Source: JAXLRU01 sp046330935
GTDB lineage: Bacteria; Actinomycetota; Actinomycetes; Actinomycetales; Kineosporiaceae
DNA: 64,000 nt
NCBI GenBank assembly: GCA_046330935.1
Contig: JAXLRU010000009.1
Location: 49,119 to 113,118 of the forward strand
Direction: 5' to 3'
The notes beneath the pieces are model-generated. The model was given only the letters and a program-made list of their open reading frames with translations, made no database searches and had not been told where the DNA came from. Made by a program: the position numbers and the translations under genes. This document shows, piece after piece, positions 37,437-46,564 of this stretch. The number at the start of each line of letters is the position of its first letter. Within the stretch, counting starts at the first letter, position 1.

Positions 37437-38107
37437 TGCGGGTCGTCATCGTCGGCGCAGGCAGCGTGGGGCGCTCGATCGCCCGCGAGCTGCTGGTCAA
37501 CGGGCACCAGGTGCTCCTGGTGGACAAGGACCCCTCCGCGATCCGCGTCGAGCGCGTGCCCGAGGCCGAATGGCTGCTGGCCGATGCGTGCGAGATCGCC
37601 GCGCTGTCCGAGGCGGGCGTCGCCGACTGCGACGTCGTCGTGGCCGCCAGCGGCGACGACAAGGTCAACCTCGTGGTGTCGCTGCTGGCCAAGACCGAGT
37701 ACGGCGTGCCGCGCACGGTGGCCCGGGTCAACCACCCGAACAACGAGTGGCTGTTCGACGAGTCGTGGGGCGTCGACGTCGCCGTCTCGACCCCGCGCCT
37801 CATGACGGCCCTGATCGAGGAGGCGGTCGCCGTCGGCGACCTCGTCCGGATCTTCACGTTCCAGCAGGGCCAGGCGTCCATGGTCGAGCTGACCCTGCCC
37901 GACGACTCCTCGCTCGCCGGCACGCCCGTGGGCGAGGTGGCCTGGCCCGCCGACACGGTGCTCGTGGCGATCATCCGCAGCGAGCGGCCCCTGGCCCCCA
38001 GCGTCGACGACACCCTCGAGGCCGGGGACGAGCTGATGCTCATCACCGTGCCCGAGAGCGAGGACGCGCTCGCCAAGCTGCTCAGCCCGGCCAAGCACTC
38101 CGCCTGA
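37436..38107 (+). CDS. TrkA-family potassium uptake regulator (CeoC-like)
   Basis: A 223-residue paralogue of the preceding protein with VVIVGAGSVGRSIARELL, VDKDPSAIRVE, and a TrkA-C domain ending GDELMLITVPESEDAL. The pair corresponds to CeoB-CeoC of mycobacteria. Each is half the length of E. coli TrkA, which has both units fused, so a heterodimer is likely. Translation is coupled to the upstream gene. Confidence 0.88.
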   Translation: MRVVIVGAGSVGRSIARELLVNGHQVLLVDKDPSAIRVERVPEAEWLLADACEIAALSEAGVADCDVVVAASGDDKVNLVVSLLAKTEYGVPRTVARVNHPNNEWLFDESWGVDVAVSTPRLMTALIEEAVAVGDLVRIFTFQQGQASMVELTLPDDSSLAGTPVGEVAWPADTVLVAIIRSERPLAPSVDDTLEAGDELMLITVPESEDALAKLLSPAKHSA

Positions 38108-38162
38108 ACCCGCGTCGTCCCGGCCGGGCGGGGCGCTCACACGTCGCCCGACCGCCGGACGG

Positions 38163-38894
38163 TCAGGCGTCGCTCGCGCGCACGGCCGCGGCCGGCTCGT
38201 CGCCTTCGGGCTCGCCGCTCTCGGGTTCGTCACCCTCGGCCGGGGCCTGGCGCGTGGGCGGGACGGTGCGCACGACCACCCAGGTGGCCAGCAGGACGAC
38301 GGCGAACAGCGGCAGCCCCAGCGGGATCGTCGCGATCCCCAGCCACGTCACCTTGCCCGGCAGGTACAGCGCGAGCTCGATCACCAGGCGCAGGCCGAAC
38401 ATGGCCGCCCAGATCCCCGTCGCGATCATGTACACCCGGCGCCGCGGGGGGTCCTTGCGCCACGCGAAACCCTCGCCGAACAGCTGCCCCAGGAAGATCC
38501 CGAGCAGGGGCCAGCGCACCAGCATGGACACCAGGTAGGCGGCCATCCAGGCGGCGTTCTTGAGGATCGTGAGCAGGAAGAAGTTCTCGGCCTTGCCGGT
38601 CCGGGTGGCCACCCACGCCGCGATCAGGACGCCGACGAACGCCGAGACGGCCGGCGTCAGCGGCTGTCGCTGCCCCAGCCGCACGGCCAGGATGATCAGA
38701 GCCACCGCGATCGCGGCGACGGCACAGGGACGGACCTGGTCGACGAACGGGTAGGACACGGAGAACACCAACGCGGGCAGCGCCGACTCGATGATCCCGC
38801 GCACCCCGCCCATGACCTCGAGCACCGAGAAGGGCTCGTCCTGGCTGACCCGCCCGAGACCACCCGGCACGCGACGCGGCGCGGCCTCAGTCAC
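38163..38894 (-). CDS. DUF3159 membrane protein
   Basis: A 243-residue protein with about six hydrophobic segments and the DUF3159 features: FSVLEVMGGVRGIIESALPALVF, QPLTPAVSAFVGVLIAAWVA, NAAWMAAYLVSMLVRWPLLG and WRKDPPRRRVYMIAT. Function unknown, possibly transport. Its GTG start overlaps the OB-fold gene by eight nt; it is the last gene of the dut operon. The C-terminus is a Glu/Pro-rich cytoplasmic tail. Confidence 0.88.
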   Translation of the reverse strand: MTEAAPRRVPGGLGRVSQDEPFSVLEVMGGVRGIIESALPALVFSVSYPFVDQVRPCAVAAIAVALIILAVRLGQRQPLTPAVSAFVGVLIAAWVATRTGKAENFFLLTILKNAAWMAAYLVSMLVRWPLLGIFLGQLFGEGFAWRKDPPRRRVYMIATGIWAAMFGLRLVIELALYLPGKVTWLGIATIPLGLPLFAVVLLATWVVVRTVPPTRQAPAEGDEPESGEPEGDEPAAAVRASDA

Positions 38895-39264
38895 GGGCCC
38901 GGGGCACGAGCTCGTAGCGGGGGTTGAACATGACGCGCACCCCGTTGCTGTCGGTCACCATGCCCTCGACGCGCACGCGCCGGCCGGGCTCCACCCCGTT
39001 GATCTGACGCCGGCCCAGCCACACGACCGACAGCGACCCGCTGCCGTCGTAGAGCTCCGCCTCGAGCGCCGGCACCCCCGCGCGGGGGCGCAGTGTCACC
39101 GAGCGCAGGGTGCCGCACACTCGCGCCCTGCTCCGGTCGGGCAACTGCGCGATGGGCGCACCCCCGAGCTTGTGCGCGGTCTCGCGCTCCTGCTCGGCGT
39201 GCACCTGGTGCTGCGGGGCGACCAGCCGGGCCAGTCGCTCACGCCACCTGTTCTCCGCGGACAT
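38887..39264 (-). CDS. OB-fold nucleic-acid-binding protein
   Basis: A 125-residue protein: a helical N-terminal part, then a single OB fold (RARVCGTLRSVTLRPRAGVPALEAELYDGSGSLSVVWLGRR and GRRVRVEGMV) like the RecG or tRNA-anticodon OB domains. Probably binds single-stranded DNA or RNA. It is the conserved third gene of the dut-DUF3710-OB-DUF3159 operon. Confidence 0.82.
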   Translation of the reverse strand: MSAENRWRERLARLVAPQHQVHAEQERETAHKLGGAPIAQLPDRSRARVCGTLRSVTLRPRAGVPALEAELYDGSGSLSVVWLGRRQINGVEPGRRVRVEGMVTDSNGVRVMFNPRYELVPRARD

Positions 39265-39335
39265 GCCACCAGCGTACGCACGGCGTCGCCCCGCGGCAGC
39301 CGTCGTCCGCCCGCCGGACGTGCGCCAGCGGTGGA

Positions 39336-40085
39336 TCAGCGGATCTCGGTGATCTCCGGCCCGCGGGTGAACGGGTCCAGTGCCGGAGCCTGAGGCTCGG
39401 CGGGGGCGTCGGGCTCGGCGTCGGGCAGCCGCAGGGAGAGCAGGTCGCGCGGGGCCATGGCGTCGCCGCCGCGGCGCACCACGACCGAGCGGACCACGGC
39501 CTCCAGTACGGCTGCCGCCTCGGCCTCGTACGCCGCGACGCCGTGGAAGACGGCGCGCAGGAACCAGCGGGGGCCGTCGACGCCCGTGAAGCGCACCGCC
39601 TGGTGGGAGGTGCGGCCGTCGGGGGTGCGCACGGGGACCCGGGCGAGCAGCTCACGGCCGAAGACACCGGGCACGTCGTCGGCGACCCCGCCCTGGCGCA
39701 CGATGCTGGCCGCGATCTCCTCGCGGATCTCGGTCCAGATGCCCTCGTGGCGGGGGGCGGCGAAGGCCTGGAGCTGCACGGCGGAGCCGCCCACCTGCAC
39801 GGTGGCCGAGGTCACCCGGCCCGACGCCTCCTCCACCTCCAGGCGCAGCTCCATCCCGGGCTGCAGCCGCAGCGCGACGGCCCCGAGATCGATGTAGCCC
39901 TCGCCCTCGACCTCCGCCTCGGACTCGTCCCACGGCCCCTGCGAGCGATCGGCGGCCTCCTCGACGACGACCGGAGCCGACTCCTCGTCGTCGGCCTCGA
40001 CCTCCTCGGGCTCGGTGTCGTCGATGCCCGCCGGACCCTCCTCCAGGGGGTCGGCGGCGGCACGGTTGCGGCGGAACAGGCTCAC
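39336..40085 (-). CDS. DUF3710 protein
   Basis: A 249-residue actinobacterial family member of unknown function. An acidic N-terminal region (EPEEVEADDEESAP) precedes the domain core, with GYIDLGAVALRLQPGMELRLEVE, HEGIWTEIREEIAAS and VDGPRWFLRAVFHG. GTG at 40085 overlaps the dut stop (GTGA), implying translational coupling. Confidence 0.88.
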   Translation of the reverse strand: MSLFRRNRAAADPLEEGPAGIDDTEPEEVEADDEESAPVVVEEAADRSQGPWDESEAEVEGEGYIDLGAVALRLQPGMELRLEVEEASGRVTSATVQVGGSAVQLQAFAAPRHEGIWTEIREEIAASIVRQGGVADDVPGVFGRELLARVPVRTPDGRTSHQAVRFTGVDGPRWFLRAVFHGVAAYEAEAAAVLEAVVRSVVVRRGGDAMAPRDLLSLRLPDAEPDAPAEPQAPALDPFTRGPEITEIR

Positions 40086-40675
40086 GTCGTCTCCTTCTGC
40101 CCGTGGCCGAGGGACGGCACGGCGTCGTTGCTCCTGGGGACGCTACCGCCAACGACCGGCGGCCCGCCCCGTGCCCCCTCCTCGTGGTCCTCGCGTTCGC
40201 CCAAGGCGTGACGAGCGCCACCGGTGGAGCCGAAACCGGCCTCGCCGCGGGCGCTGCCCGGCAGCGTCTGCGCCTCCAGGAAGCGCACGGTCTCGACCCG
40301 CTGCACGACCAGCTGGGCGATCCGGTCGCCGCGACGCAGGTGCACGGGGGTGTCGCGGTCGGTGTTGAGCAGGGTCACCGCGATCTCGCCGCGGTACCCC
40401 GCATCGACCGTTCCGGGGGCGTTGACCACGGTGAGCCCGCACCGCGCGGCCAGCCCCGACCGCGGGTGGACGAAGCCGGCGTAGCCGTCCGGGAGAGCGA
40501 TGGCGATCCCGGTGGGGACCGTGCGGCGCTCCCCCGGCGCGAGGGTGACGTCGACCGTCGTCACGAGGTCGACGCCGGCGTCACCGGGGTGGGCCCTCTG
40601 CGGGAGGCCCACGTCGGGATCGAGCCGGCGCACCAGGACCGGGACGGCGCCGGGACCGGGACTGGGGGTGGACAC
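40082..40675 (-). CDS. dut: dUTP diphosphatase Dut
   Basis: Dut hydrolyses dUTP to dUMP, keeping uracil out of DNA and feeding thymidylate synthesis. The trimeric-dUTPase motifs are present: DAGVDLV (I), PRSGLA (II), GTVDAGYRGEI (III), RGDRIAQLVV (IV) and GFGSTGG (V). Family members end soon after motif V; here about 45 more polar residues follow, overlapping the DUF3710 start. The tail may be a result of a moved stop codon. First gene of a four-gene operon. Confidence 0.95.
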   Translation of the reverse strand: MSTPSPGPGAVPVLVRRLDPDVGLPQRAHPGDAGVDLVTTVDVTLAPGERRTVPTGIAIALPDGYAGFVHPRSGLAARCGLTVVNAPGTVDAGYRGEIAVTLLNTDRDTPVHLRRGDRIAQLVVQRVETVRFLEAQTLPGSARGEAGFGSTGGARHALGEREDHEEGARGGPPVVGGSVPRSNDAVPSLGHGQKETT

Positions 40676-40740
40676 GAGCGCCCATCGTAGTGTCGCCGGG
40701 CGGGGATCCCGAGCGTGCTGGAGCGTGACAGGCTGGGGGC

Positions 40741-41172
40741 GTGCGCTACCGCGAACGCCTCTGGCCCGCCCCGTCCCTGTGGTCCGCCGTCGCCGTCGCC
40801 GGGGTGTGCCTGGCCCTGGTGGCCCTCCCCCTGGGCCGCACGGCCGGAGTGGTGACGGGGGTGGTGGGCGCGGCGGCCCTCGCGGCGGCCCTGCTGGCCT
40901 GGAGCCCCGTCCTGGGGGTCGACGACGACGCCCTGCACCTGGGGCCCCACCACGTGCCGCTGGAGTCGGTGGCCGAGGTCGAGGTGCTCGACGCCTCCGC
41001 CATGCGCAGCCGCCGAGGTCCCGCGCTGGACACCCGGACGTCCACCCTGCTCCGGCCGGGCATCCCCGGCGGGATCGCCGTGCGGGCGGCGGACGGGCGC
41101 AGCTGGCTGGTCTCCTGCCGCAGGCCGCGGCAGCTCGCGGCCGCCACCCGCAAGCCCTCCACCGCCGCCTGA
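40741..41172 (+). CDS. DUF3093 membrane protein
   Basis: A 143-residue protein with two hydrophobic segments (about residues 13-35 and 37-58) and a C-terminal soluble domain (VDDDALHLGPHHVPL). It starts MRYRERLWPAPSLW, the usual beginning of DUF3093. Divergent from dut with 65 nt between. Function unknown. Confidence 0.85.
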   Translation: MRYRERLWPAPSLWSAVAVAGVCLALVALPLGRTAGVVTGVVGAAALAAALLAWSPVLGVDDDALHLGPHHVPLESVAEVEVLDASAMRSRRGPALDTRTSTLLRPGIPGGIAVRAADGRSWLVSCRRPRQLAAATRKPSTAA

Positions 41173-41210
41173 TCCGCTCCCCCGCCCCGACCGGCTCCGG
41201 ACACGCCGAA

Positions 41211-41231
41211 GGCCCCGCACACGGCGGGGCC
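41211..41231. terminator. Bidirectional hairpin between DUF3093 and DUF4193 genes
   Basis: GGCCCCGC pairs perfectly with GCGGGGCC across ACACG, in the middle of the 148-nt region between two convergent genes. Probably ends both transcripts. Confidence 0.65.
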
Positions 41232-41320
41232 CTCGGTCGGTCTCGATGCGCTCGCGAGGAACTCCTGCGCGGCGCCGTCCTCGCATCGGGCCCGGTACCG
41301 GTGCGATGACGGCGATGCGG

Positions 41321-41620
41321 TCAGGCAGCGCACTCCCGGCACACCGGCTGCCCGGCGACCTCCTTGTACAGCTGGCTGCGGTGGTGGACCAGGAAGCACT
41401 TCGAGCAGGTGAACTCGTCGGCCTGGCGCGGCAGCACGCGCACCGACAGTTCCTCGTTGGACAGGTCGGCGCCGGGCAGCTCGAAGCCCTCGGCCGCCTC
41501 GGTCTCGTCCTCGTCGACGACGCTGGTGACCTTGTCGACGCGCCGGGCCTTGAGCTCCTCGATGGAGTCCTCGCCCAGCTCGTCGTCGGTCTTGCGTGGC
41601 GCGTCGTAGTCGGTCGCCAT
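41321..41620 (-). CDS. DUF4193 zinc-ribbon-like protein
   Basis: A 99-residue acidic protein with four Cys in two pairs, CSKC (72, 75) and CREC (94, 97), likely binding zinc. MATDYDAPRK is the typical DUF4193 start, giving ATG at 41620. Function unknown; the family is highly conserved in actinomycetes. The 240-nt region upstream (41621-41860) holds its promoter; I see no confident -10/-35 there. Confidence 0.9.
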   Translation of the reverse strand: MATDYDAPRKTDDELGEDSIEELKARRVDKVTSVVDEDETEAAEGFELPGADLSNEELSVRVLPRQADEFTCSKCFLVHHRSQLYKEVAGQPVCRECAA

Positions 41621-41860
41621 GAAGGTCACGCTCCGGTGGTGTGGTGGGTCAGCGCTCGCGCGGGGACGCGACGGTCGGTCGCCGTGCCCGCGGATCCGGC
41701 TCAGGCGGCGTCGTCACCGCCTGGAGCAGGCCCCTCAACGCGCTCGGGACAGTTTTTGTGCCCCCTACGAGGCAGGGATTGTGCACCACGCGTGCAGTGT
41801 CGGCGAGCCCACCCTCCGTGACACGCGTTCATGTCCCTGTTCGTCCCGATCAGGAGGGGA

Positions 41861-42754
41861 TCACGGCTGGTCGAGAGCACCCGCGGTGATGAGGATGTCA
41901 CGCAGAGCTGCGACAGTCACGTGCGGACCCGCCACGACCATCGCCTCCCCCGCGGGAAGACCGCCCAGCCCGTCGACGACGCCGCCCGCCTCGGTCACCA
42001 CCAGGCGCCCGGCCGCCATGTCCCAGGCGTGCACGCCCCGCTCGTAGTAGGCGTCGACCACGCCCTCGGCGACCAGGCACAGGTCGACGGCGCAGGCACC
42101 CAGGCGGCGGATGTCGCGCACCCGCGGGAGCACGGTCGTGAGCACCTGCGCCTGGCCGGCCCGCCGCTGCGCGTCGTAGCCGAAGCCGGTGGCCACCAGC
42201 GCGGCCTCCGGCGCCGGGCCCTCGCCCAGCGACAGGCGCCGCGGGCCCGCCCACGCCCCCTGCCCGAGGCCGGCCGTCCAGACCTGGCCCGTGGCGGGGT
42301 TGTGCACGCAGGCCGCCACCGGCGACCACGCCCCGTCGGTGCTCGGGTCCCCCGCCACCACCGCCACGCTCACCGCGTAGGCGGGCAGGCCGTAGAGGTA
42401 GTTCACGGTGCCGTCGATCGGGTCGACGATCCAGGTCAGGCCCGTCGCGGGCGCGCCGCCGTCGGTCCCGTACTCCTCGCCGAGCACCGCGTCGTCGGGC
42501 CGGTGCCGGCGCAGCACCTCGCGCAGCAGGCGCTCGCTCGCGCGGTCCATCGCCGTCACGACGTCGGTGGGGCTCGACTTCGTCGCGGCCACCGCGACGC
42601 GCTCGGGTCTCCCGTCGCGCACCAGCGCCGCCGCCTGCTCCGCCGCCTCCCGGGCCACCTCCATCAGTACCCGCACCGTGGCGGGCCCGGCCTCACCCCA
42701 GCCGTCCACGAGGGCCCGGGCGGGATCGACGGGGGCGGTGGGGACGGCGTTCAC
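41861..42754 (-). CDS. Inositol monophosphatase family protein
   Basis: A 297-residue Mg-dependent, Li-sensitive-type phosphatase. Metal-binding blocks are LGEEYG, WIVDPIDGTVNYLYGLP and WDMAAGRLVVTEAGG. Substrates in this family include myo-inositol-1-phosphate, which actinomycetes use for mycothiol and phosphatidylinositol, and related sugar phosphates. GTG at 42754, 13 nt after the hemH stop, places it in an operon with hemH. Confidence 0.92.
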   Translation of the reverse strand: MNAVPTAPVDPARALVDGWGEAGPATVRVLMEVAREAAEQAAALVRDGRPERVAVAATKSSPTDVVTAMDRASERLLREVLRRHRPDDAVLGEEYGTDGGAPATGLTWIVDPIDGTVNYLYGLPAYAVSVAVVAGDPSTDGAWSPVAACVHNPATGQVWTAGLGQGAWAGPRRLSLGEGPAPEAALVATGFGYDAQRRAGQAQVLTTVLPRVRDIRRLGACAVDLCLVAEGVVDAYYERGVHAWDMAAGRLVVTEAGGVVDGLGGLPAGEAMVVAGPHVTVAALRDILITAGALDQP

Positions 42755-42767
42755 GGGAACTCCCGGG

Positions 42768-43907
42768 TCAGACGGGCAGGGTGCTGCCATCCTGCCCGCA
42801 CGCCGCGGGCCGCTCCGCCCTGGGGTTGGGGCAGCACCCCACCGGGCACCGCGACCACGTGGGCCCGAGCTCCCCCCAGGCCGGGCGGTCGACGTCCTCG
42901 CCCCGGGCCTGCGCCGCCAGCTCCAGCAGCAGGTCGACCAGGCCCGCGACGAACCGAGGGTCGGTTCCCGGCGTGGCGGCACGTTCCAGGGCCAGCCCCA
43001 GCTCGTCGGCGGTCTGGCGGGCCTGGGTGTCCAGGTCGTAGACGACCTCCATGTGGTCGCTGACGAAGCCGATGGGCGAGGCGAGCACGCCCCCGGCCCC
43101 GTCCGCGGCCAGCCGGGCCAGGTGGTCGTTGACGTCGGGCTCCAGCCACGGCTGCTGCGGCGGGCCGCTGCGGGAGCAGAACACCAGGTCCCACGGCAGG
43201 GGCCGGTCGAGGCGGCGGGACACCTGCGCGGCCACGACCGCGGCGAGGTCACGGTGCTGCGCCGTGTAGGCGTCGCCGTCCGGGCCCGCGGTCCGGGCCA
43301 GCTCCAGCGGCAGGGAGTGCGTGACGAAGACCAGCCGCCAGTCCTGCACCCCCGCGGCGTCGAGGCGGCGCGCCGCGTCGGTCACGGCGTCGGTCGTCAC
43401 CGCGACCAACCCCGGGTGGTTGAAGTAGTGCCGGATCTTGTCCACCTGGAGGTGGCGGCCCTCGGCCTCCAGCGCGGCGAGGGCACCGGCGAGGTCCTCC
43501 CGGTACTGGCGGCAGCCCGAGTAGCTGGAGAACGCGCTGGTGAGGATCACCGCGACCCGGCGGGCGCCCTGCTCGTGCAGCTCGCGCAGGGCGTCGGCGA
43601 GGAAAGGGGCCCAGTTGCGGTTGCCCCAGGCGATCGGCACGTCGATGCCCACCTCGCCCATCCGGTCCCGCAGGGCCTGCAGCAGGGCGCGGTTCTGGTC
43701 GTTGATCGGCGAGCGACCCCCGAACCCGAAGTAGTGCGCGCCCACCTCGACCAGGCGCTCCGGCGGGATCCCCCGGCCGCGCGTCACGTTCTGCAGGAAG
43801 GGCACGACGTCCTCCGGGGCCTCCGGTCCCCCGAAGCTGAGCAGCAGCACGGAGTCGTAGGGGGCCAGCGGGGCGGACGGTGCGGGGAGGTCGGCCGGTA
43901 GGGTCAC
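42768..43907 (-). CDS. hemH: Coproporphyrin ferrochelatase HemH (CpfC)
   Basis: HemH inserts Fe(II) into coproporphyrin III, the step before HemQ. The 379-residue protein starts VLLLSFGGPEAPEDV and has LTSAFSSYSGCRQY, the metal-site His in FVTHSLPLEL, CSRSGPPQQPWLEPDV and SPIGFVSDHMEVVYDLD. Cysteines in the last motif and in CPVGCC near the C-terminus fit the [2Fe-2S] cluster of actinobacterial enzymes. GTG at 43907. Separated by 25 kb from hemE/hemY/hemQ. Confidence 0.95.
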   Translation of the reverse strand: MTLPADLPAPSAPLAPYDSVLLLSFGGPEAPEDVVPFLQNVTRGRGIPPERLVEVGAHYFGFGGRSPINDQNRALLQALRDRMGEVGIDVPIAWGNRNWAPFLADALRELHEQGARRVAVILTSAFSSYSGCRQYREDLAGALAALEAEGRHLQVDKIRHYFNHPGLVAVTTDAVTDAARRLDAAGVQDWRLVFVTHSLPLELARTAGPDGDAYTAQHRDLAAVVAAQVSRRLDRPLPWDLVFCSRSGPPQQPWLEPDVNDHLARLAADGAGGVLASPIGFVSDHMEVVYDLDTQARQTADELGLALERAATPGTDPRFVAGLVDLLLELAAQARGEDVDRPAWGELGPTWSRCPVGCCPNPRAERPAACGQDGSTLPV

Positions 43908-44053
43908 GCCCCGATCGTGCCAAGCCCGCGTCGTCGGCGCGCGCGCAGGACCTCGCCGCCTCCGCCTCGCGGGCCCGCCACGCCCGCGAGGTGCTTCGGT
44001 TCCCGCCCGCGGGATGGCACCCTCGGACCTGGGACGAGACGAAGGGACGTGGC

Positions 44054-45361
44054 ATGCAGGACCTGACTCTCGTCGGCGTCCACGACGACGGCGAGCACCT
44101 CGTGCTGGCCGCCGGTGACGGCACCCGACTGCGCCTGCCCATCGACGAGGCGTTGCGCGCCGCCGTGCGCCGCGACAGGGCCCGCCTGGGGCAGTTGCAG
44201 ATCGCCATGGACGGCAGGCTCAGCCCGCGTGAGATCCAGGCGCGGATCCGCGGCGGGCAGACCGCCGAGGCGATCGCCGAGTCCTGCGGCCTGGCGCTGG
44301 AGCAGGTGCGCAGGTTCGAGGGGCCGGTGCTCGCCGAGCGCGAGCACGTCGCCGACCAGGCCCGCATGGTGCCCCTGCGCCGCAGCGCGCCGGCGGCCGC
44401 CCACCCGCCCACCCTCGACGCGGTCGTCACCGAGCGGCTGGAGCAGCGCGAGGTCGACACCGCGTCCGCACGATGGGACGCCTGGCGCCAGGAGGACGGC
44501 GCGTGGACGGTCCAGGTCGCCTTCACGGCGGCCGGGCGCGACCGCGTCGCGCACTGGACCTACCACCCGCAGCTGCGCCAGCTCACCCCCGCGGACGACG
44601 AGGCGCGCTGGCTCGTGGACGCCGACCCGGAGGAGGCCGCAGCACGCCGGCTCACCGCCGTGCGCGGACCCGTGTACGACGTCGTGGCCCAGGGCACGCT
44701 GCGGCCCGTCCCCGCCGAGGCGGAGCCCGACTCCGACGTCCCCCAGCCGCAGGCACCCTCCGACGGCCACGCCACGTCCGCCACCGTCGACCTGCTCGAC
44801 ACCCTCCGGGAACGGCGGGGACGGCGGATGCGCGCCCTGGCCGAGGGCGAGGAGGACGACGTCCCCGACGCCCTGCAGACCGCCCTCGACCCGTTGCGGG
44901 CGGAGGAGGAGCACGCCGACGCCGAGAACGACGCCCCGGCCACGCCGCCGACGCCCCGCCCCCGCCCGGTGCCCGCCCCGCCGGCCCCCGGTCACTCGGG
45001 GCGCGGTCAGCGCCGGGGCACGCAGGCACGGCGCAGCGTCCCGGAGCCGATTCGGGGGACGCACCCCGCCGGGCGGCGCATGCCGCCGGCGGAGGGCGTC
45101 GAGCGGGTCGTCGTGCTCCCCGACACGCAGGAGGCCTCGCGGTCGGCCGGCGAGGAACCCGCGCGCACCCCCGTGGACTCCGCTCCCGAGCGCACGGCGC
45201 CGGCGGATCGGCGGGCGGAGGAGTCGCGGCGCGGCACCCCCCCAGCGCCGGCTGCCGCGCCCGCGCCCGCCCCCGATCCCGCGGACCCGGCGGCCGCCCG
45301 CAAGGGCAGGCGGGCCGTGCCGAGCTGGGACGACATCATCTTCGGCGCCCGCCGGGAGTGA
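44054..45361 (+). CDS. sepH: Septation protein SepH
   Basis: SepH (formerly DUF3071) binds FtsZ and promotes its assembly at division sites in Streptomyces and mycobacteria. The 435-residue protein has the N-terminal domain with DLTLVGVHDDGEHLVL and a helix-turn-helix-like part (LSPREIQARIRGGQTAEAIAESCG), and a long Pro/Ala/Arg-rich disordered C-terminal half that ends in a conserved-looking SWDDIIFGAR. ATG at 44054 follows AAGGGA. Divergent from hemH. Confidence 0.93.
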   Translation: MQDLTLVGVHDDGEHLVLAAGDGTRLRLPIDEALRAAVRRDRARLGQLQIAMDGRLSPREIQARIRGGQTAEAIAESCGLALEQVRRFEGPVLAEREHVADQARMVPLRRSAPAAAHPPTLDAVVTERLEQREVDTASARWDAWRQEDGAWTVQVAFTAAGRDRVAHWTYHPQLRQLTPADDEARWLVDADPEEAAARRLTAVRGPVYDVVAQGTLRPVPAEAEPDSDVPQPQAPSDGHATSATVDLLDTLRERRGRRMRALAEGEEDDVPDALQTALDPLRAEEEHADAENDAPATPPTPRPRPVPAPPAPGHSGRGQRRGTQARRSVPEPIRGTHPAGRRMPPAEGVERVVVLPDTQEASRSAGEEPARTPVDSAPERTAPADRRAEESRRGTPPAPAAAPAPAPDPADPAAARKGRRAVPSWDDIIFGARRE

Positions 45362-45386
45362 GCTGGACCCTGGCCCGGCGTTCCCG

Positions 45387-46562
45387 TCAGGCCAGGCGTG
45401 CCGCCGCCCCCGCGGTGACGGCGAGCAGCGGCACGAGGCGTTCGGCGTCGAGCCGGGCACCGTGCAGGCCCTGCAGCCGCAGCACCTCGGGGCGCGCGGT
45501 GCGGGAGTCCACGACGGTCAGCAGGTCCCGTGAGCTGGCGACGACGTCGCCGATCCTGGGCAGGACGCGCGGCTCGACGTCCCCGAACCACCCGGCGGCC
45601 ACGATCTCCTCGCGGGTCAGGACGTCCATCCGGTCACCCAGCCGGGCCCGCCAGGTCGCCGCGACGTCGTCGGCCGCACCGGGCTCGCAGTACAGGTGCA
45701 CGGCCCGTGGCTCGCCGCCCACGAGGTGCACGCCCTCGCGGAGCTCGGCGTCGTGGGCGAGGTCCACCCGATCCGTCGGCGGCGCGTCGACCATCCCGTG
45801 GTCGGCGCACACGACGATCAGGGTGTCGGCGGGCAGCCGTCGGGCGAGCTCGCGCACCGCGGCGTCGACCGCCGAGAGCTCCTCGCCCCACTGCCAGGAC
45901 CCGGGGCCGTGCACGTGACCGGCCTTGTCGAGCTCGCCCCAGTACAGGAAGACGAGCGCGGGCTGCCCGGGCCCCGCGGAGCGCACGGCGCTGACGGCGG
46001 CGTCGACCCGCTGCGGCAGCGTCGTCGCCGCAGCGAACCGCCCCCCGCGCATGGTGGCGACGGTGAGCCCGGACCCGTCGAAGTGGGCCGGCCCCACGTG
46101 GACGGCCAGCGCGCCGGCCTCGACGAGCCGCTGGAAGACGGTGGGGTGCGGCTGCCACCGCTGGGCCGGCACCTGCGGGTCCCAGGCGAGCTGGGAGAAG
46201 AGGACGTCGCGGTCGGGGTCGCGCAGCTCCAGCCCCACCAGGCCGTGACGACCCGGCGGCAGCCCTGTGCCCAGCATGGCGAGGCTGGTCGCGGTGGTGG
46301 CCGGGAATCCGCTGGTCAGCACCTCGGCCACGACGTCGGCGCCGGGGCGCGTGGCGGCCGCCGAGCGCAGCCGCCGCAGCAGCGGCGCGTGCCCCCCTCG
46401 GGCGGCGAGCTGGACCTCGCCTAGACCGTCGACCAGGACGACCACGGCGCGCCGGGCCTCGGGCAGGGGCACCACCGGGCCGGGCGCGTCGGGCAGACCG
46501 ACGCCGAGGGCCGCCGCGACCGAGGGCAGGACGGTGCCGAGGTCGGCGATCGGCTCCGGCAC
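45387..46562 (-). CDS. Alkaline-phosphatase-superfamily nucleotide pyrophosphatase/phosphodiesterase
   Basis: A 391-residue protein with VVLVDGLG (metal Asp), FPATTATSLAMLGTG (Thr nucleophile region), YWGELDKAGHVHG and VCADHGM, the metal ligands of the NPP-type alkaline phosphatase superfamily. No signal peptide is seen, so it probably acts in the cytoplasm. Substrate unknown. GTG at 46562 lies 3 nt downstream of the DUF5998 stop; third gene of the pat operon. Confidence 0.85.
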   Translation of the reverse strand: MPEPIADLGTVLPSVAAALGVGLPDAPGPVVPLPEARRAVVVLVDGLGEVQLAARGGHAPLLRRLRSAAATRPGADVVAEVLTSGFPATTATSLAMLGTGLPPGRHGLVGLELRDPDRDVLFSQLAWDPQVPAQRWQPHPTVFQRLVEAGALAVHVGPAHFDGSGLTVATMRGGRFAAATTLPQRVDAAVSAVRSAGPGQPALVFLYWGELDKAGHVHGPGSWQWGEELSAVDAAVRELARRLPADTLIVVCADHGMVDAPPTDRVDLAHDAELREGVHLVGGEPRAVHLYCEPGAADDVAATWRARLGDRMDVLTREEIVAAGWFGDVEPRVLPRIGDVVASSRDLLTVVDSRTARPEVLRLQGLHGARLDAERLVPLLAVTAGAAARLA

Positions 46563-46564
46563 GG

